A program made the translations under genes and the position numbers. Below, in pieces: positions 26,323-34,798 of a stretch of 34,832 nt of DNA. Source of the stretch: Alloprevotella sp. oral taxon 473 str. F0040 (GTDB taxonomy: Bacteria; Bacteroidota; Bacteroidia; Bacteroidales; Bacteroidaceae); assembly GCF_000318095.2 (NCBI RefSeq), contig NZ_KB290722.1, positions 1 to 34,832 of the forward strand, written 5' to 3'. Position 1 is the stretch's first letter, and every line of letters starts with the position of its first letter. The notes below the pieces were generated by a model. That model was not told where the DNA came from. It made no database searches and was given only the letters and a program-made list of their open reading frames with translations.

Positions 26323-26998
26323 GTGCGACATGAAGTCGCATAGATAATTGTTAGAATGATACTTACGAGTATCAGCTTTAACCCGCTGTTCCGTCAGCGG
26401 TAGCCTACCGACCGATGCACCTTAATGCTGTATTAAGCGGTTGGGACAAAGTACACTTTCGTAAGACGAGACAGCACCGTGAGGGAAAGTCAAGTACGGT
26501 TAGTATCATACCGTAGAGTGGCGAGGCTGGATAGTATGGTTAGCGTAAGCGAACTGTTAGTAAACTTCGTAATGTCACGAAAGAGTGTAAGATACTGATA
26601 CACTCTCCCCAAAGGGGAAGCGGTCGGCTAATCCTCTCCATGGTAGGATTACACGGACACAAGCACCGCCGGAGGATGAGACAGAACCTAACCTATCCGT
26701 CAGTTATCTATGTGGAACATGGTAAGCCTGTATATCTCCTGTCATACAGATTGATAGGTAAGCAGACAGTAATGAACGCTGAATGGTATGCAGGTATAAG
26801 ATAACAGAAAAAGCGAATGCCGTTCTGTAATGGAACGGATACGGATTGAGTCGACATCACGAGCTGGTGCAGACAACATCATCCGACACGAAAGTGGGCA
26901 GACTTCTGTGACGACATTCGGAAGGCAAGCAAGTCGAGTGTTGTCAAATGGTGATTCTTTACAATTAACTTTTAGAACTTTCAAAAGAAGGAAAGCAA

Positions 26999-28669
26999 AT
27001 GAACGAGAACAAAACATCGTGTGCACCTGCTGACAATCAGCAAACGCTTTGGGACAGCATTGACTGGACTAAGGCAGAGCTGTCTGTTAGAAAGCTACAA
27101 GCACGTATTGTAAAGGCTCAAAAGGACGGCAAACACAACAAGGTGAAATCCTTGCAGTGGACGCTGACCCACTCTTTTTACGCAAAAGCCTTAGCCGTAA
27201 AGAGGGTTACTTCTAACGGAGGGGGTAATACCCCTGGGGTTGACATGGAAACATGGGAGAAACCCGAAACAAAAATGCAAGCAATAAACGACCTCAGACG
27301 CAGAGGCTATCAGCCGAAGCCCTTGAGAAGAGTTCACATCAAAAAGAGTAATGGCAAACTGCGCCCATTGGGAATACCTACATTAAAAGACAGAGCCATG
27401 CAAGCACTCTACCTCATGGCATTGGAACCAGTAGCTGAGACGACTGCCGATACTCGTTCATACGGATTCCGTAAGGAACGTCGTTGTATGGATGCAGTAA
27501 CGCAATGTCATAATATCCTTCGAAAAGGCTATTCTCCCGAATGGATTTTGGAAGGGGATATAAAAGGGTGCTTTGACCATATCAGCCATGAATGGTTACT
27601 CGTCAACATTCCGATGGATAAGGCGATGCTCCGAAAATGGTTGAAATGTGGCTATATCTTTAATAAACAGATGTTCCCGACAGAGGAGGGTACACCTCAA
27701 GGTGGTATAATCTCTCCCACGCTTGCCAATATGACATTAGACGGATTGCAGAAAGTTCTCGCAGAGAGATATAAAAGAAGAACCATAAAAGGGGAACATT
27801 ATTCTCCAATGGTGAATCTGGTACGTTATGCCGATGACTTTATCATCACTTGTGAGAACAGAGAAACGCTTGAAAACGAAATCAAGCCTTTGGTAGCCGA
27901 GTTCATGGCGGAAAGAGGGCTTACCCTGTCTGAAGAAAAGACGGTGATAACCAACATTCGTGACGGGTTCGATTTTCTTGGTTTTAATATCCGCAAATAC
28001 GGCAATGAAATATTGACCAAGCCGACCAAGAAAGCCGAAAAACGCTTTATGGAGAATATCCGTAAGGTGATAAAAGGCAATAAGGGTTGTAAGCAGGAGT
28101 CTTTAATCAGAATGTTGAACGCTAAAATCCGAGGTTGGGGAGCTTATTATCAGCATGGTGCAACGCGTGATTCTTTTCACAGAATTGACCATCAAATATT
28201 CCTCTCCCTATGGCAATGGGCTAAACGTCGCCATTCCAAGAAAGGGAAGCGATGGATTAAAGACCGTTATTGGCATAACATCCGAGGTAATAGTTGGACA
28301 TTTGCTGCCAAGTTCAAGAAGTCAAATGGGAAGGATGACCAGCTAACATTGCTGACGCTCTCGTCTTCATTCCCTTTCCTGCCATATACGCAGATAAAAG
28401 GAGATATGAATCCGTTTGACGTGGACTGTCGTTTATACTTCAACCAAAGAATGAAGTCGAAAATGCTTGTTTCACTGAAAGGGCGTAAGTCTTTGCTTTA
28501 CCTATGGGAAAAGCAGGGGAGAATATGTCCAATATGTGGTGAGCCGATAAACACGTACAAGGCATGGAATGTGATGCCTACCGTCCAAAACGGACGAAAA
28601 TGCAACCTATTGGTTCATGACGAATGTTTCAAATTATCCCGCAAATCCAATGACAACAACAAGAAGTAA
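26999..28669 (+). CDS. ltrA: group II intron maturase/reverse transcriptase with degenerate HNH region
   Basis: 556 residues. Reverse transcriptase domains 0-7 are visible: GVDMETWEKPETKM, KLRPLGIPTLKDRAMQ, GDIKGCFDHISHEWL, GTPQGGIISPTLANM, and the catalytic YADD in LVRYADDFIITCE. Domain X follows (RMLNAKIRGWGAYYQ). The C-terminus has CPICGEPI and NLLVHDECF, the outer parts of an HNH endonuclease. The central His-His segment is replaced by WNVMPTVQNG, so cleavage activity is doubtful. The protein promotes splicing and intron movement. It lies wholly inside the intron. Confidence 0.95.
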   Translation: MNENKTSCAPADNQQTLWDSIDWTKAELSVRKLQARIVKAQKDGKHNKVKSLQWTLTHSFYAKALAVKRVTSNGGGNTPGVDMETWEKPETKMQAINDLRRRGYQPKPLRRVHIKKSNGKLRPLGIPTLKDRAMQALYLMALEPVAETTADTRSYGFRKERRCMDAVTQCHNILRKGYSPEWILEGDIKGCFDHISHEWLLVNIPMDKAMLRKWLKCGYIFNKQMFPTEEGTPQGGIISPTLANMTLDGLQKVLAERYKRRTIKGEHYSPMVNLVRYADDFIITCENRETLENEIKPLVAEFMAERGLTLSEEKTVITNIRDGFDFLGFNIRKYGNEILTKPTKKAEKRFMENIRKVIKGNKGCKQESLIRMLNAKIRGWGAYYQHGATRDSFHRIDHQIFLSLWQWAKRRHSKKGKRWIKDRYWHNIRGNSWTFAAKFKKSNGKDDQLTLLTLSSSFPFLPYTQIKGDMNPFDVDCRLYFNQRMKSKMLVSLKGRKSLLYLWEKQGRICPICGEPINTYKAWNVMPTVQNGRKCNLLVHDECFKLSRKSNDNNKK

Positions 28670-28712
28670 TATGAGCCGGTCTCTATATAAGAATAGAGAT
28701 TTAGAAAAGCTT

Positions 28713-28746
28713 GAGCCGTATGAGGGGAAACTCTCACGTACGGTTC
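28713..28746 (+). ncRNA. group II intron domain V
   Basis: A 34-nucleotide hairpin beginning GAGCCGTATGAGGG and ending CACGTACGGTTC, with a GAAA tetraloop (28726-28729). This is the catalytic core hairpin of group II introns, 41 bases before the intron end. Confidence 0.93.
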
Positions 28747-28787
28747 TGAGGGGGGAAGAGGGCAGTAATGCCCTTGACCTACCCGAT

Positions 28788-29957
28788 CGACCTTCAGACC
28801 TTGAGCAGCGCAACGGACGAGCCGTGCGTAAGGGAAACCTCATCGCCAAAGAGTTTGCCGATAATAAAGTAGATGTAATCATCTATGCCGTGGAGCGGTC
28901 ATTGGATAGCTATAAATTCAATCTGCTGCACAACAAGCAGCTTTTCATCAATCAATTGAAAAGTAACACCCTTGGCGCAAGAACCATTGATGAAGGCTCG
29001 ATGGATGAAGACAGCGGAATGAATTTCTCCGAATACGTAGCTGTACTTTCAGGGAATACTGACCTGCTAGAAAAGGCAAAGCTCGACAAGAAGATTACAG
29101 CTATGGAATCAGAGCGCAAAAACTTTATGAAGGAACGCGATTCGGCTTCGGGAAAACTTTGCGAACTTCAATATTCTGTGGATTTCCATTCCTCACGTGT
29201 GGCAGAAGCCCAGAATGACCTCGCACAATTTGAGAAACGCGTGGTGCGAGATGGCGAAGGTAATGCGGTCAATAAACTAGAAATCAATGGTGTTTCGGAC
29301 AGTAGCGATATGAAGGCAGTGGCTGCGCGCTTGCAGGAAATAGCCGAAAAGGCTCGCACGGAAGGAGAGTATCACAAGATTGGTACGATTTATGGTTTTG
29401 ACATCTTGGTGAAAACAGAGAGTTCGATGAAAGACCTTTTCCAAGGCTCTGTTAATCGTTTCTTTGTCAAAGGAGAGGGTAGTATTCTCTATACGCACAA
29501 CAACGGCAAATTAGCCAGTGACCCCAAACTAGCTTGTCAGAACTTCCTCTCTGCACTCGAGCGCATACCGAAAGTCATTGCCACTCACGAAAAAGAACTT
29601 GCCAAGGCGACAAAAGACATTGACGTCTACAAAGCCATCTCCACCGGAGTTTGGAATAAGGAGGATGAGCTGCGCAGCATCAAAGCCCAAGCTGCCGAGC
29701 TTGACCGAAAGATTGCGCTAACCCACAATCCTCCCTCGGAAGAGAATGTAGCGAAAGAAGGGGAACAGACAAGGAACATGCAGGAGCAGAGCGGACAGCA
29801 CCAGAGCATCGGAAATGGGAATACCGCTGGTTCTCCATTGGATGCTTCAAAGACTTTCAAGTCTGCTTCCAACTACGCTCAATCTTTTACTCCACAAAAG
29901 GAGGAGAAACAAGATATCATGAGCAAAGTAGTGTTCAGTAGACCAAAGATGAGATAG
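28788..29957 (+). CDS. methylase-helicase of conjugative elements, 3' exon
   Basis: 389 residues after the intron. It opens with helicase motif VI (RPSDLEQRNGRAVRKGN), which follows LDTPW of the 5' exon directly in the spliced product. A helical, coiled-coil-rich region follows (about residues 100-200 of this part), then a low-complexity Gln/Ser tail. Before splicing the first exon reads into the intron and stops at 26343, giving a protein that lacks motif VI and so presumably has no helicase activity. Expression of the full protein thus depends on the intron. The gene is followed by a bidirectional terminator. Confidence 0.93.
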   Translation, partial: RPSDLEQRNGRAVRKGNLIAKEFADNKVDVIIYAVERSLDSYKFNLLHNKQLFINQLKSNTLGARTIDEGSMDEDSGMNFSEYVAVLSGNTDLLEKAKLDKKITAMESERKNFMKERDSASGKLCELQYSVDFHSSRVAEAQNDLAQFEKRVVRDGEGNAVNKLEINGVSDSSDMKAVAARLQEIAEKARTEGEYHKIGTIYGFDILVKTESSMKDLFQGSVNRFFVKGEGSILYTHNNGKLASDPKLACQNFLSALERIPKVIATHEKELAKATKDIDVYKAISTGVWNKEDELRSIKAQAAELDRKIALTHNPPSEENVAKEGEQTRNMQEQSGQHQSIGNGNTAGSPLDASKTFKSASNYAQSFTPQKEEKQDIMSKVVFSRPKMR

Positions 29958-30002
29958 TGTTTCCCCCTTTTTTCTCTTCTAAGCCCTTATAAAATAAAAA
30001 AC

Positions 30003-30040
30003 GCCCCTCAAGTATGCTGTCTTTCGACAGCCTGAGGGGC
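30003..30040. terminator. bidirectional intrinsic terminator
   Basis: GCCCCTCA (30003-30010) pairs with TGAGGGGC (30033-30040), with an inner stem GCTGTC / GACAGC. It is followed by TTATT on the plus strand and preceded by AAAATAAAAA (a T-run on the minus strand). It lies between the convergent helicase (+) and Abi (-) genes and can end both. Confidence 0.85.
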
Positions 30041-30138
30041 TTATTATCGTTGAGTTATAGAACTGTCTATCCTTAAATCTGATGCAAAAGTACTACTTTC
30101 TTTTGAACTGGCAAAGCTTTTAGCTGAGATTTTGGTTA

Positions 30139-31092
30139 TTACTCCCAGATTTTCTCATTCATCCAGTCGTATGGAAATCCCATTGCATCAAGAGATACGA
30201 CTTCGCCGTATTCAGCAAGTAGTGCTTTAAATCGCTGCTTAAAAGTAGAAGTTGGGTTGATTGTTTGCAGGAGATAATTCAACATACACAAGAAGTAATA
30301 TATTCTACTTCTGTTTACTGTATCAGGCTTGCTAATCCACACATGCTTCTTAGGGAACTTAAGCACCTTAGGGGTAATATCTAATTCTCTATTCCAAAGT
30401 CTTGCATGATGAGCACAGATATTACGTACGTAATTGATAGTATGAAGCCAAGAGCAAAAAATATCTGGTGGCAGAGAGAAATAGTCTGCAATCTCAGTTT
30501 TGTCAGAACGTTTCTTCAGTTCTGTACAAATCCTAGATAGATGATTGAAGTACATAACTTCAACACTCATCCAAGAAGGAGGATTCTCTGGACTATCATA
30601 TTTGCTACAATAATGCTGAATAAATTCTTCTGCCTTATTATTGTTCAGCTGTTCCTTGATATGTCTTTGAATGTCCACATAGACATCTTTTACGACTTCT
30701 CTTCCATCTCGTAGAGTAATTTTCTTCGGCGAATTGAATATGTTCTTATTATCTTGCCAATGAGAACCATACTTATGGCTAAGTTGATAGATAATCTGAG
30801 TACGTATAGCAACCTCAAGACGTTCTATGGCATCAAACACCAATAGTCGCAGCTTTCTATCAAACACATATAAGCTATACACCCTATCCCAAGTAGTTCC
30901 AGGGATAAAATCATCTAGAATTACCTCATTGGCGATTTGTTTATATGGACGCATATAAGCACTTAGACGATAATAGCTAATGTTAGAGAGATGACGTTCT
31001 GCACGTTTCTTATCGGGGATAAGAAGTCCTCTTGAGATCAAAAGTTCTACTTGCTCAGCATAGGTCAATGGCGGTTTGTTGTAGACTCCCAT
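30139..31092 (-). CDS. Abi-family abortive infection protein
   Basis: 317 residues, Abi_2 family (AbiD/AbiF type). The N-terminal part has YNKPPLTYAEQVELLISRGL and HLSNISYYRLSAYMRPYK. The C-terminal part has YVRNICAHHARLWNRELD (about 240-257), the R-N-x-x-x-H motif of HEPN-type RNases, and the strongly conserved HHARLWNR. Members of the family stop phage growth by killing or halting the infected cell, probably through RNA cleavage. It is a single gene between the transfer backbone and the regulator operon, with a TACCTTTG box upstream. It could be an accessory defence gene of the element. Confidence 0.9.
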   Translation of the reverse strand: MGVYNKPPLTYAEQVELLISRGLLIPDKKRAERHLSNISYYRLSAYMRPYKQIANEVILDDFIPGTTWDRVYSLYVFDRKLRLLVFDAIERLEVAIRTQIIYQLSHKYGSHWQDNKNIFNSPKKITLRDGREVVKDVYVDIQRHIKEQLNNNKAEEFIQHYCSKYDSPENPPSWMSVEVMYFNHLSRICTELKKRSDKTEIADYFSLPPDIFCSWLHTINYVRNICAHHARLWNRELDITPKVLKFPKKHVWISKPDTVNRSRIYYFLCMLNYLLQTINPTSTFKQRFKALLAEYGEVVSLDAMGFPYDWMNEKIWE

Positions 31093-31109
31093 ATATTAGA
31101 ATTTAGATA

Positions 31110-31117
31110 CAAAGGTA
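31110..31117 (-). promoter_or_regulatory. -7 box of a promoter for the Abi gene
   Basis: On the minus strand TACCTTTG fits TAnnTTTG and lies 17 bases before the ATG at 31092. No good -33 TTTG is seen at the expected distance. Confidence 0.4.
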
Positions 31118-31178
31118 CGAAGTTCTGATGGATTCTTTATAAGTTAGTCCTAGGAAAATGCGATTACTTGCTATTTCC

Positions 31179-31487
31179 TTACCACTCATCTCTCCGTGTA
31201 AGCATATTATCTACCTCTCCCCGCAAAAATAGCAAGCGACCATTAGCTTTGAGATAGGGAATCTTTCCTTGCGACACCCAGTTGTATATGGTCTTCTGCT
31301 CAACTTTGAGGAGCTTAGAAACATCAATGACGTCGAGGTACTCTGGTCTGAGAGGTGGATGAACAGTAGTTGCGTGTTCTTGTGCTTGCAATGAAACCAA
31401 CTCATCAAGTTTAAGTTCCATCTGCAAGAGCTTCTGAAACAAATTCCGAAATTGTTCTTCGGTATAATGTGGATCTAGATAAGGCAT
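31179..31487 (-). CDS. small helix-turn-helix protein (excisionase/MerR-like)
   Basis: 102 residues. The C-terminal half, [42 protein letters not shown], is a winged helix-turn-helix of the HTH_17 type seen in excisionases and element-encoded regulators. The N-terminal part is a helix or coiled coil ([17 protein letters not shown]). The start overlaps the end of the primase-helicase gene by 13 bases, so it is the last gene of the operon. It likely controls excision or transcription of the element. Confidence 0.85.
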   Translation of the reverse strand: MPYLDPHYTEEQFRNLFQKLLQMELKLDELVSLQAQEHATTVHPPLRPEYLDVIDVSKLLKVEQKTIYNWVSQGKIPYLKANGRLLFLRGEVDNMLTRRDEW

Positions 31488-33199
31488 GTCTTTCTTTGTT
31501 GATAGTTTCCTTGGCTATCCTGAATGAGGATACCTTGTTCCTTCATATAAGCAATATACTTTTTAGCTGTACGGTCTTTAATGTCGAGTTCTCGCATCAA
31601 AATCTCACAGAGCTGTTGGTAAGAAAGACGTGTTGCAGAGCGAAAAGCATCACGAATAACTGCGTGGAGTTCGTTGCTCTTTCGTTTATCCTTGTCTTCC
31701 TTAGACTTCTCTCCTCGATAAACGTGCATATCGAGAGCTTTGTCCCAGCCAAATAGCGTCATAGGTACGTCTAATGGACTTCCATCACGCACTTTCAAGG
31801 CTTTCACTACCGAGTATTCAGGGTTTTCATCTTTCTCAATGGAGAGAATGCCAGCTGCCTTTCGTTGCAACTCAGAACCGATATGCCCCCTCAGCTTGAT
31901 ACCATTCGGCACAAAGTGAAGCACACAGATAATGCACGTGTTGTAAATACCTGCTAAACGGTAGAGTTCATCGACAATGGCGATGCTCTCTGTTTCATCA
32001 TTAGCGGAGCGAATGAGATCGGCTATGCCGTCAATAACTACGAGATGTATTCCCCCATGTTTGTGATGGAACAAGTCCATACTTTCACGAATGAGTTTTA
32101 GTCTGTCCTTTCGAGAGAGAGAAGCGAGATAAAGCGAATGATAAAAATCGGGAACACTCGTGAGAGATGCTCTCCGAAGTGTCTTGCCTAGATTTTTGTG
32201 GAGTTGCGCCTCTGATTGCTCGGTATCATAATGAAGCACTGCCAAGCCCCTGGGATTGGGTGTTACCTCAAGCCCTAGCGTTTGTTCTGCCTTCAATCGT
32301 TCAGCTCCTAACGTGCCAGCAAGTATAGCTGCGATGTAGTTACTTTTGCCTGTTCCTTCTCCTCCAGTGATACAGAAGAGATTGTCTTGTGTTCCAAGGG
32401 GAACTCCATTAACGGCTATCACCGACTTCGATGCATCAGGTGGATTATCATAGTCTATTTCACACGAACGTAGCATCATCATAGTTTGCGTGTACATTTG
32501 AGAGAAAAACTTATCGAGCAACTTACGAAAGTCCTCTTCCTCATTACCTAGTGCAAAGTAGTCGGATATATCCTTTTCCGTCTTTGTCCCTTTTAGTGGT
32601 AATTGAAGCTGTTGTACCTTGTAAGCCTCTAGCAGATTTACTTGTCTATCAGATTCTCTTATCCCTGTCTCATCCGTATCATAGAGTAAGATAATGTGTC
32701 GAAAGCGTAGCTGTAAACTCTCTATGATATTCTCTGGTATTTGTGCTGTTTCACTATTAAAGCATATCGCATGGAAGTGATGAGCAGAGAGGGACAGAAC
32801 ATCCTTTTCTCCTCCAGTGATAAAGAGTATATCTCCTTTACTTGGAATTTGTTCCATTCCGAAGCTGTAAGTATTGGGCATTTGCCCACCATAGAGAAAA
32901 CGCATCTTTGGACTATTGGGGCGATAGATTTTGATGTATCCATTTCCTATATACGCAAATATGGGTTCTGTCGGTGTAGCCCTGATTTCAAATTGTTTTC
33001 CCTCTCTAGTTTGACTAGAATAGCTTTTTAGAGCACGAACCCGAAACCGCCTCAATGTTTCCTCATAAATGCCATAATGAGCCCAATAAGCAAGAAGTGC
33101 AGCATCGAAAGGTTGTATCTCAAAACTATAAGGTAGCTCATCAGCCTTTTCTACATGTTTTGTTTGGCATTGAAGAGAGACAGGGGCTGCCGGTTTCAT
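31475..33199 (-). CDS. Toprim/AAA primase-helicase, main part
   Basis: 574 residues. A Toprim domain (about 130-205) has [12 protein letters not shown] and [12 protein letters not shown] RepA-like AAA ATPase follows, with [17 protein letters not shown] (Walker A, about 278) and [13 protein letters not shown] (Walker B, about 370). The C-terminal part is a winged-helix-like segment ([20 protein letters not shown]). It makes primers and unwinds DNA for element replication. The N-terminal zinc or CHC2-like part is encoded in the next frame upstream (33234-33542). The open frame extends upstream as QDLDLCILDEVKQLHKF, which would join to it after a one-base change, so the gene is probably split by a frameshift. 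Confidence 0.85.
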   Translation of the reverse strand: MKPAAPVSLQCQTKHVEKADELPYSFEIQPFDAALLAYWAHYGIYEETLRRFRVRALKSYSSQTREGKQFEIRATPTEPIFAYIGNGYIKIYRPNSPKMRFLYGGQMPNTYSFGMEQIPSKGDILFITGGEKDVLSLSAHHFHAICFNSETAQIPENIIESLQLRFRHIILLYDTDETGIRESDRQVNLLEAYKVQQLQLPLKGTKTEKDISDYFALGNEEEDFRKLLDKFFSQMYTQTMMMLRSCEIDYDNPPDASKSVIAVNGVPLGTQDNLFCITGGEGTGKSNYIAAILAGTLGAERLKAEQTLGLEVTPNPRGLAVLHYDTEQSEAQLHKNLGKTLRRASLTSVPDFYHSLYLASLSRKDRLKLIRESMDLFHHKHGGIHLVVIDGIADLIRSANDETESIAIVDELYRLAGIYNTCIICVLHFVPNGIKLRGHIGSELQRKAAGILSIEKDENPEYSVVKALKVRDGSPLDVPMTLFGWDKALDMHVYRGEKSKEDKDKRKSNELHAVIRDAFRSATRLSYQQLCEILMRELDIKDRTAKKYIAYMKEQGILIQDSQGNYQQRKTCLI

Positions 33200-33233
33200 T
33201 TTTGTTGAAACAAACTTGTGCAGTTGCTTAACC

Positions 33234-33542
33234 TCATCTAGAATACAAAGATCTAGGTCTTGGGCTTATCGTTTGGAGTAGCTCTGGAAAACTAGTCTTA
33301 AGGTCTATGCCTCTCAACTCGGATACGAACCAGAAGCAATCCCCCGCATAGGAGGGATTGCCATGGTCATAGTACTTATAAGTCGAGGACCTTTTGTCAT
33401 AATAGATATGGCAAGAAGCTCGCTTATCATCGTAGAACGGACTACGAAAGTTACGATGCAGATTGACCTCGAAGCCTAGATAATGACAGAAGACTCTTAG
33501 TCCTCCATCTGTTAATGCTAGTATTCGTTCTTTGTCCATCAT
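33234..33542 (-). CDS. primase-helicase, N-terminal part (frameshifted)
   Basis: 102 residues. The sequence NFRSPFYDDKRASCHIYYDKRSSTYKYYDHG, taken in two pieces around residues 31-60, and AGDCFWFVSEL resemble the N-terminal DNA-binding segment of phage-type and element primases. Full-length relatives of about 690 residues, from memory, carry this part and the Toprim/AAA part in one chain with a linker like KTINQD. Here LLQTI is followed by an out-of-frame tail (SPRPRSLYSR) while QDLDL continues in the other frame. The shift lies near 33262-33268. The start overlaps the stop of the upstream regulator as ATGA. Confidence 0.75.
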   Translation of the reverse strand: MMDKERILALTDGGLRVFCHYLGFEVNLHRNFRSPFYDDKRASCHIYYDKRSSTYKYYDHGNPSYAGDCFWFVSELRGIDLKTSFPELLQTISPRPRSLYSR

Positions 33543-33922
33543 GGTTCGTCTTTTTGTTCTAAACTAAGGCAGTTGCAGAGAATCAGTTTATCCTTGTAAC
33601 GAAGTAGGCGCTCCAACAATTCGTCATTGCGCATACCCGATATGCGTAGACGATTGCATCGAGCGCAGATGAGTAGTGACTTATAGAAGTAACGAACATC
33701 TCCACTCTCTGTATAGCGGAAGCGAACAATATTCTTTTTACGCCAACGGTATAAGGTTGATTCTGATACATCCAAGGTATCAATGAGATCCTTGGTAGAC
33801 ATCTCGAGTTCATCGTCGATGTCTTGAAGCAAGTGCGTTGTGCGTTCAACGTACTGCTCAATTCGATTGAGACGGTCTATCAGGTCTTGGTAGACACTGC
33901 TTTCCATAGAGATTACTTCCAT
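33539..33922 (-). CDS. helix-turn-helix regulator with coiled-coil N-terminus
   Basis: 127 residues (a second ATG at codon 6). The N-terminal part is a helix (YQDLIDRLNRIEQYVERTTH). The C-terminal part, STKDLIDTLDVSESTLYRWRKKN, is a helix-turn-helix of HTH_17 type. A Cys pair (CARC) and a basic segment follow. It overlaps the XRE gene by one base (TAATG) and the primase part by four (ATGA), so the four genes from 34254 to 31179 form one operon with coupled translation. Likely role: control of replication or excision. Confidence 0.82.
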   Translation of the reverse strand: MEVISMESSVYQDLIDRLNRIEQYVERTTHLLQDIDDELEMSTKDLIDTLDVSESTLYRWRKKNIVRFRYTESGDVRYFYKSLLICARCNRLRISGMRNDELLERLLRYKDKLILCNCLSLEQKDEP

Positions 33923-34254
33923 TACGTTAGGTGTGTTTTAGTAAAGTCAATATCATTACCCCCTTCTTTAAGAAGAAGGTCAATAAGACGATTGAAGGTT
34001 GCTTTGTTGTAGGCAGATATTTCAATCCTACCCACAAGTTTTGGTTGCTCATTTGCAAGTAGTGCAAGTACGTCGTAGCATGAGAGGTCTAGAAAGCTCG
34101 CATGCTCGAAAAGCTTGTCAGTACTTGGGAAATTTCCCTTAGACTCCCAGCGAGAGATTGTACTTGAGGAAACACCCAGTTTTCCAGCAAGATACTCTTG
34201 AGAGATGCCTTTTTCCAGGCGATTTTCTCTCAGAATCTGAAGTAACTTTTTCAT
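33922..34254 (-). CDS. XRE-family transcription regulator
   Basis: 110 residues from the ATG at 34254. An upstream in-frame extension to 34410 is not protein-like. Helix-turn-helix of the Cro/XRE type in residues 1-40: ILRENRLEKGISQEYLAGKL and GVSSSTISRWE. The C-terminal part (LVGRIEISAYNKATFNRLIDLLL) is a helical dimerisation region. It heads the operon. Repeated ATGCAAG half-sites just upstream (34299-34345) are candidate operators, which would make it self-regulated. Confidence 0.85.
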   Translation of the reverse strand: MKKLLQILRENRLEKGISQEYLAGKLGVSSSTISRWESKGNFPSTDKLFEHASFLDLSCYDVLALLANEQPKLVGRIEISAYNKATFNRLIDLLLKEGGNDIDFTKTHLT

Positions 34255-34259
34255 ATAGT

Positions 34260-34291
34260 CAAAGTTATAAACGCATCCTAGCTTGACCAAC
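34260..34291 (-). promoter_or_regulatory. candidate promoter of the regulator operon
   Basis: On the minus strand GTTG, 20 bases, then TAACTTTG. The -7 box fits the Bacteroidota consensus and the -33 box differs by one base. The expected start lies almost at the ATG (34254), so the mRNA would have little or no leader. Confidence 0.35.
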
Positions 34292-34298
34292 CCATATA

Positions 34299-34345
34299 AT
34301 GCAAGTTTGTGCGCCCAATGCAAGAGGTCTTGCATCAGATGCAAA
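34299..34345. promoter_or_regulatory. cluster of ATGCAAG half-sites, candidate operators
   Basis: ATGCAAG at 34299 and 34318, CTTGCAT at 34329 and ATGCAAA at 34339. The last two form a palindrome TTGCATCAGATGCAA (34330-34344). The same half-site recurs in the 52-bp palindrome. They lie between the regulator start and its farther upstream region, the expected place for XRE binding. Confidence 0.55.
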
Positions 34346-34444
34346 GTAAGTATTAGTAGGAATGCAATAGGGCTGGTATAAGATAAAGGGAGAACAGAAT
34401 TTTGGCACAATAAAAGTTAGTTTTTTTACAACTACCAAGGAACA

Positions 34445-34496
34445 CTGGTGCACGGTGCAAGACCCTTTATATATAAGGGCTTGCATCGTGCACCAG
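34445..34496. repeat. 52-bp imperfect palindrome
   Basis: The left arm starts CTGGTGCACGGTGCAAG and the right arm ends CTTGCATCGTGCACCAG. The arms pair over about 22 bases with one mismatch and one extra base around an AT-rich centre. It contains GTGCAAG (34455) and CTTGCAT (34480). It could be an operator, a replication or transfer origin hairpin, or a cruciform; no gene overlaps it. Confidence 0.75.
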
Positions 34497-34538
34497 GCTG
34501 TGTAGCAGAAAAATCTGTAAATAATTATGAGAGAATAC

Positions 34539-34570
34539 TTTGGTAAATGGTTCTATTTTATGTACCTTTG
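34539..34570 (+). promoter_or_regulatory. Bacteroidota-type promoter pointing out of the window
   Basis: TTTG (34539-34542), 20 bases, TACCTTTG (34563-34570) fit the consensus exactly. Transcription would start near 34577 and run toward the right terminal repeat. No convincing open frame lies downstream in the window. It may drive a small RNA or a gene beyond the end, such as an integrase. Confidence 0.65.
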
Positions 34571-34614
34571 CACCAAAGAAAAGAGAGCTATTACGCTTTC
34601 AATAGCCCGTCAGA

Positions 34615-34659
34615 AAGGTAGTCATAAGGTAGTCAAAAAACTGCTACATAATTGCTACA
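34615..34659. repeat. 11-bp-period direct repeat pairs
   Basis: AAGGTAGTC at 34615 and 34626, and TGCTACA at 34642 and 34653, each pair spaced exactly 11 bases. TGTAGCA, the inverse of the second, occurs at 34501. One-turn spacing suggests a protein-binding array, such as arm sites of a recombinase. Confidence 0.5.
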
Positions 34660-34798
34660 CTACCACTTGATTGAATTTGCTAAAGTTCTGTTATACAACG
34701 AAATAAGAGAGGAACGTTCCTTTCCCCCTCTCTCCGCAAAGTGGTGTCAAGATGACTTCAAAATGGTCGTCAAAACAGCCTTCAAAAAGCAGATAATC

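Larger units (their letters stand above)
26323..28787 (+). mobile_element. complete group II intron inserted in the methylase-helicase gene
   Basis: Starts GTGCG, the group II 5' end consensus, and ends GACCTACCCGAT with the usual A-pyrimidine end. It is 2465 bp long. Removing it joins LDTPW to RPSDLEQRNGRA with no change of frame, restoring helicase motif VI exactly. The stretch 26323-26998 is structured intron RNA (domains I-IV 5' part) with no gene. The open frame 26999-28669 is the maturase, and domain V lies at 28713-28746. All parts needed for splicing appear present. Confidence 0.95.

Noticed and set aside
26742-27026. Antisense open frame in the 5' part of the intron
   Set aside because: It lies over structured intron RNA and has no protein-like composition.
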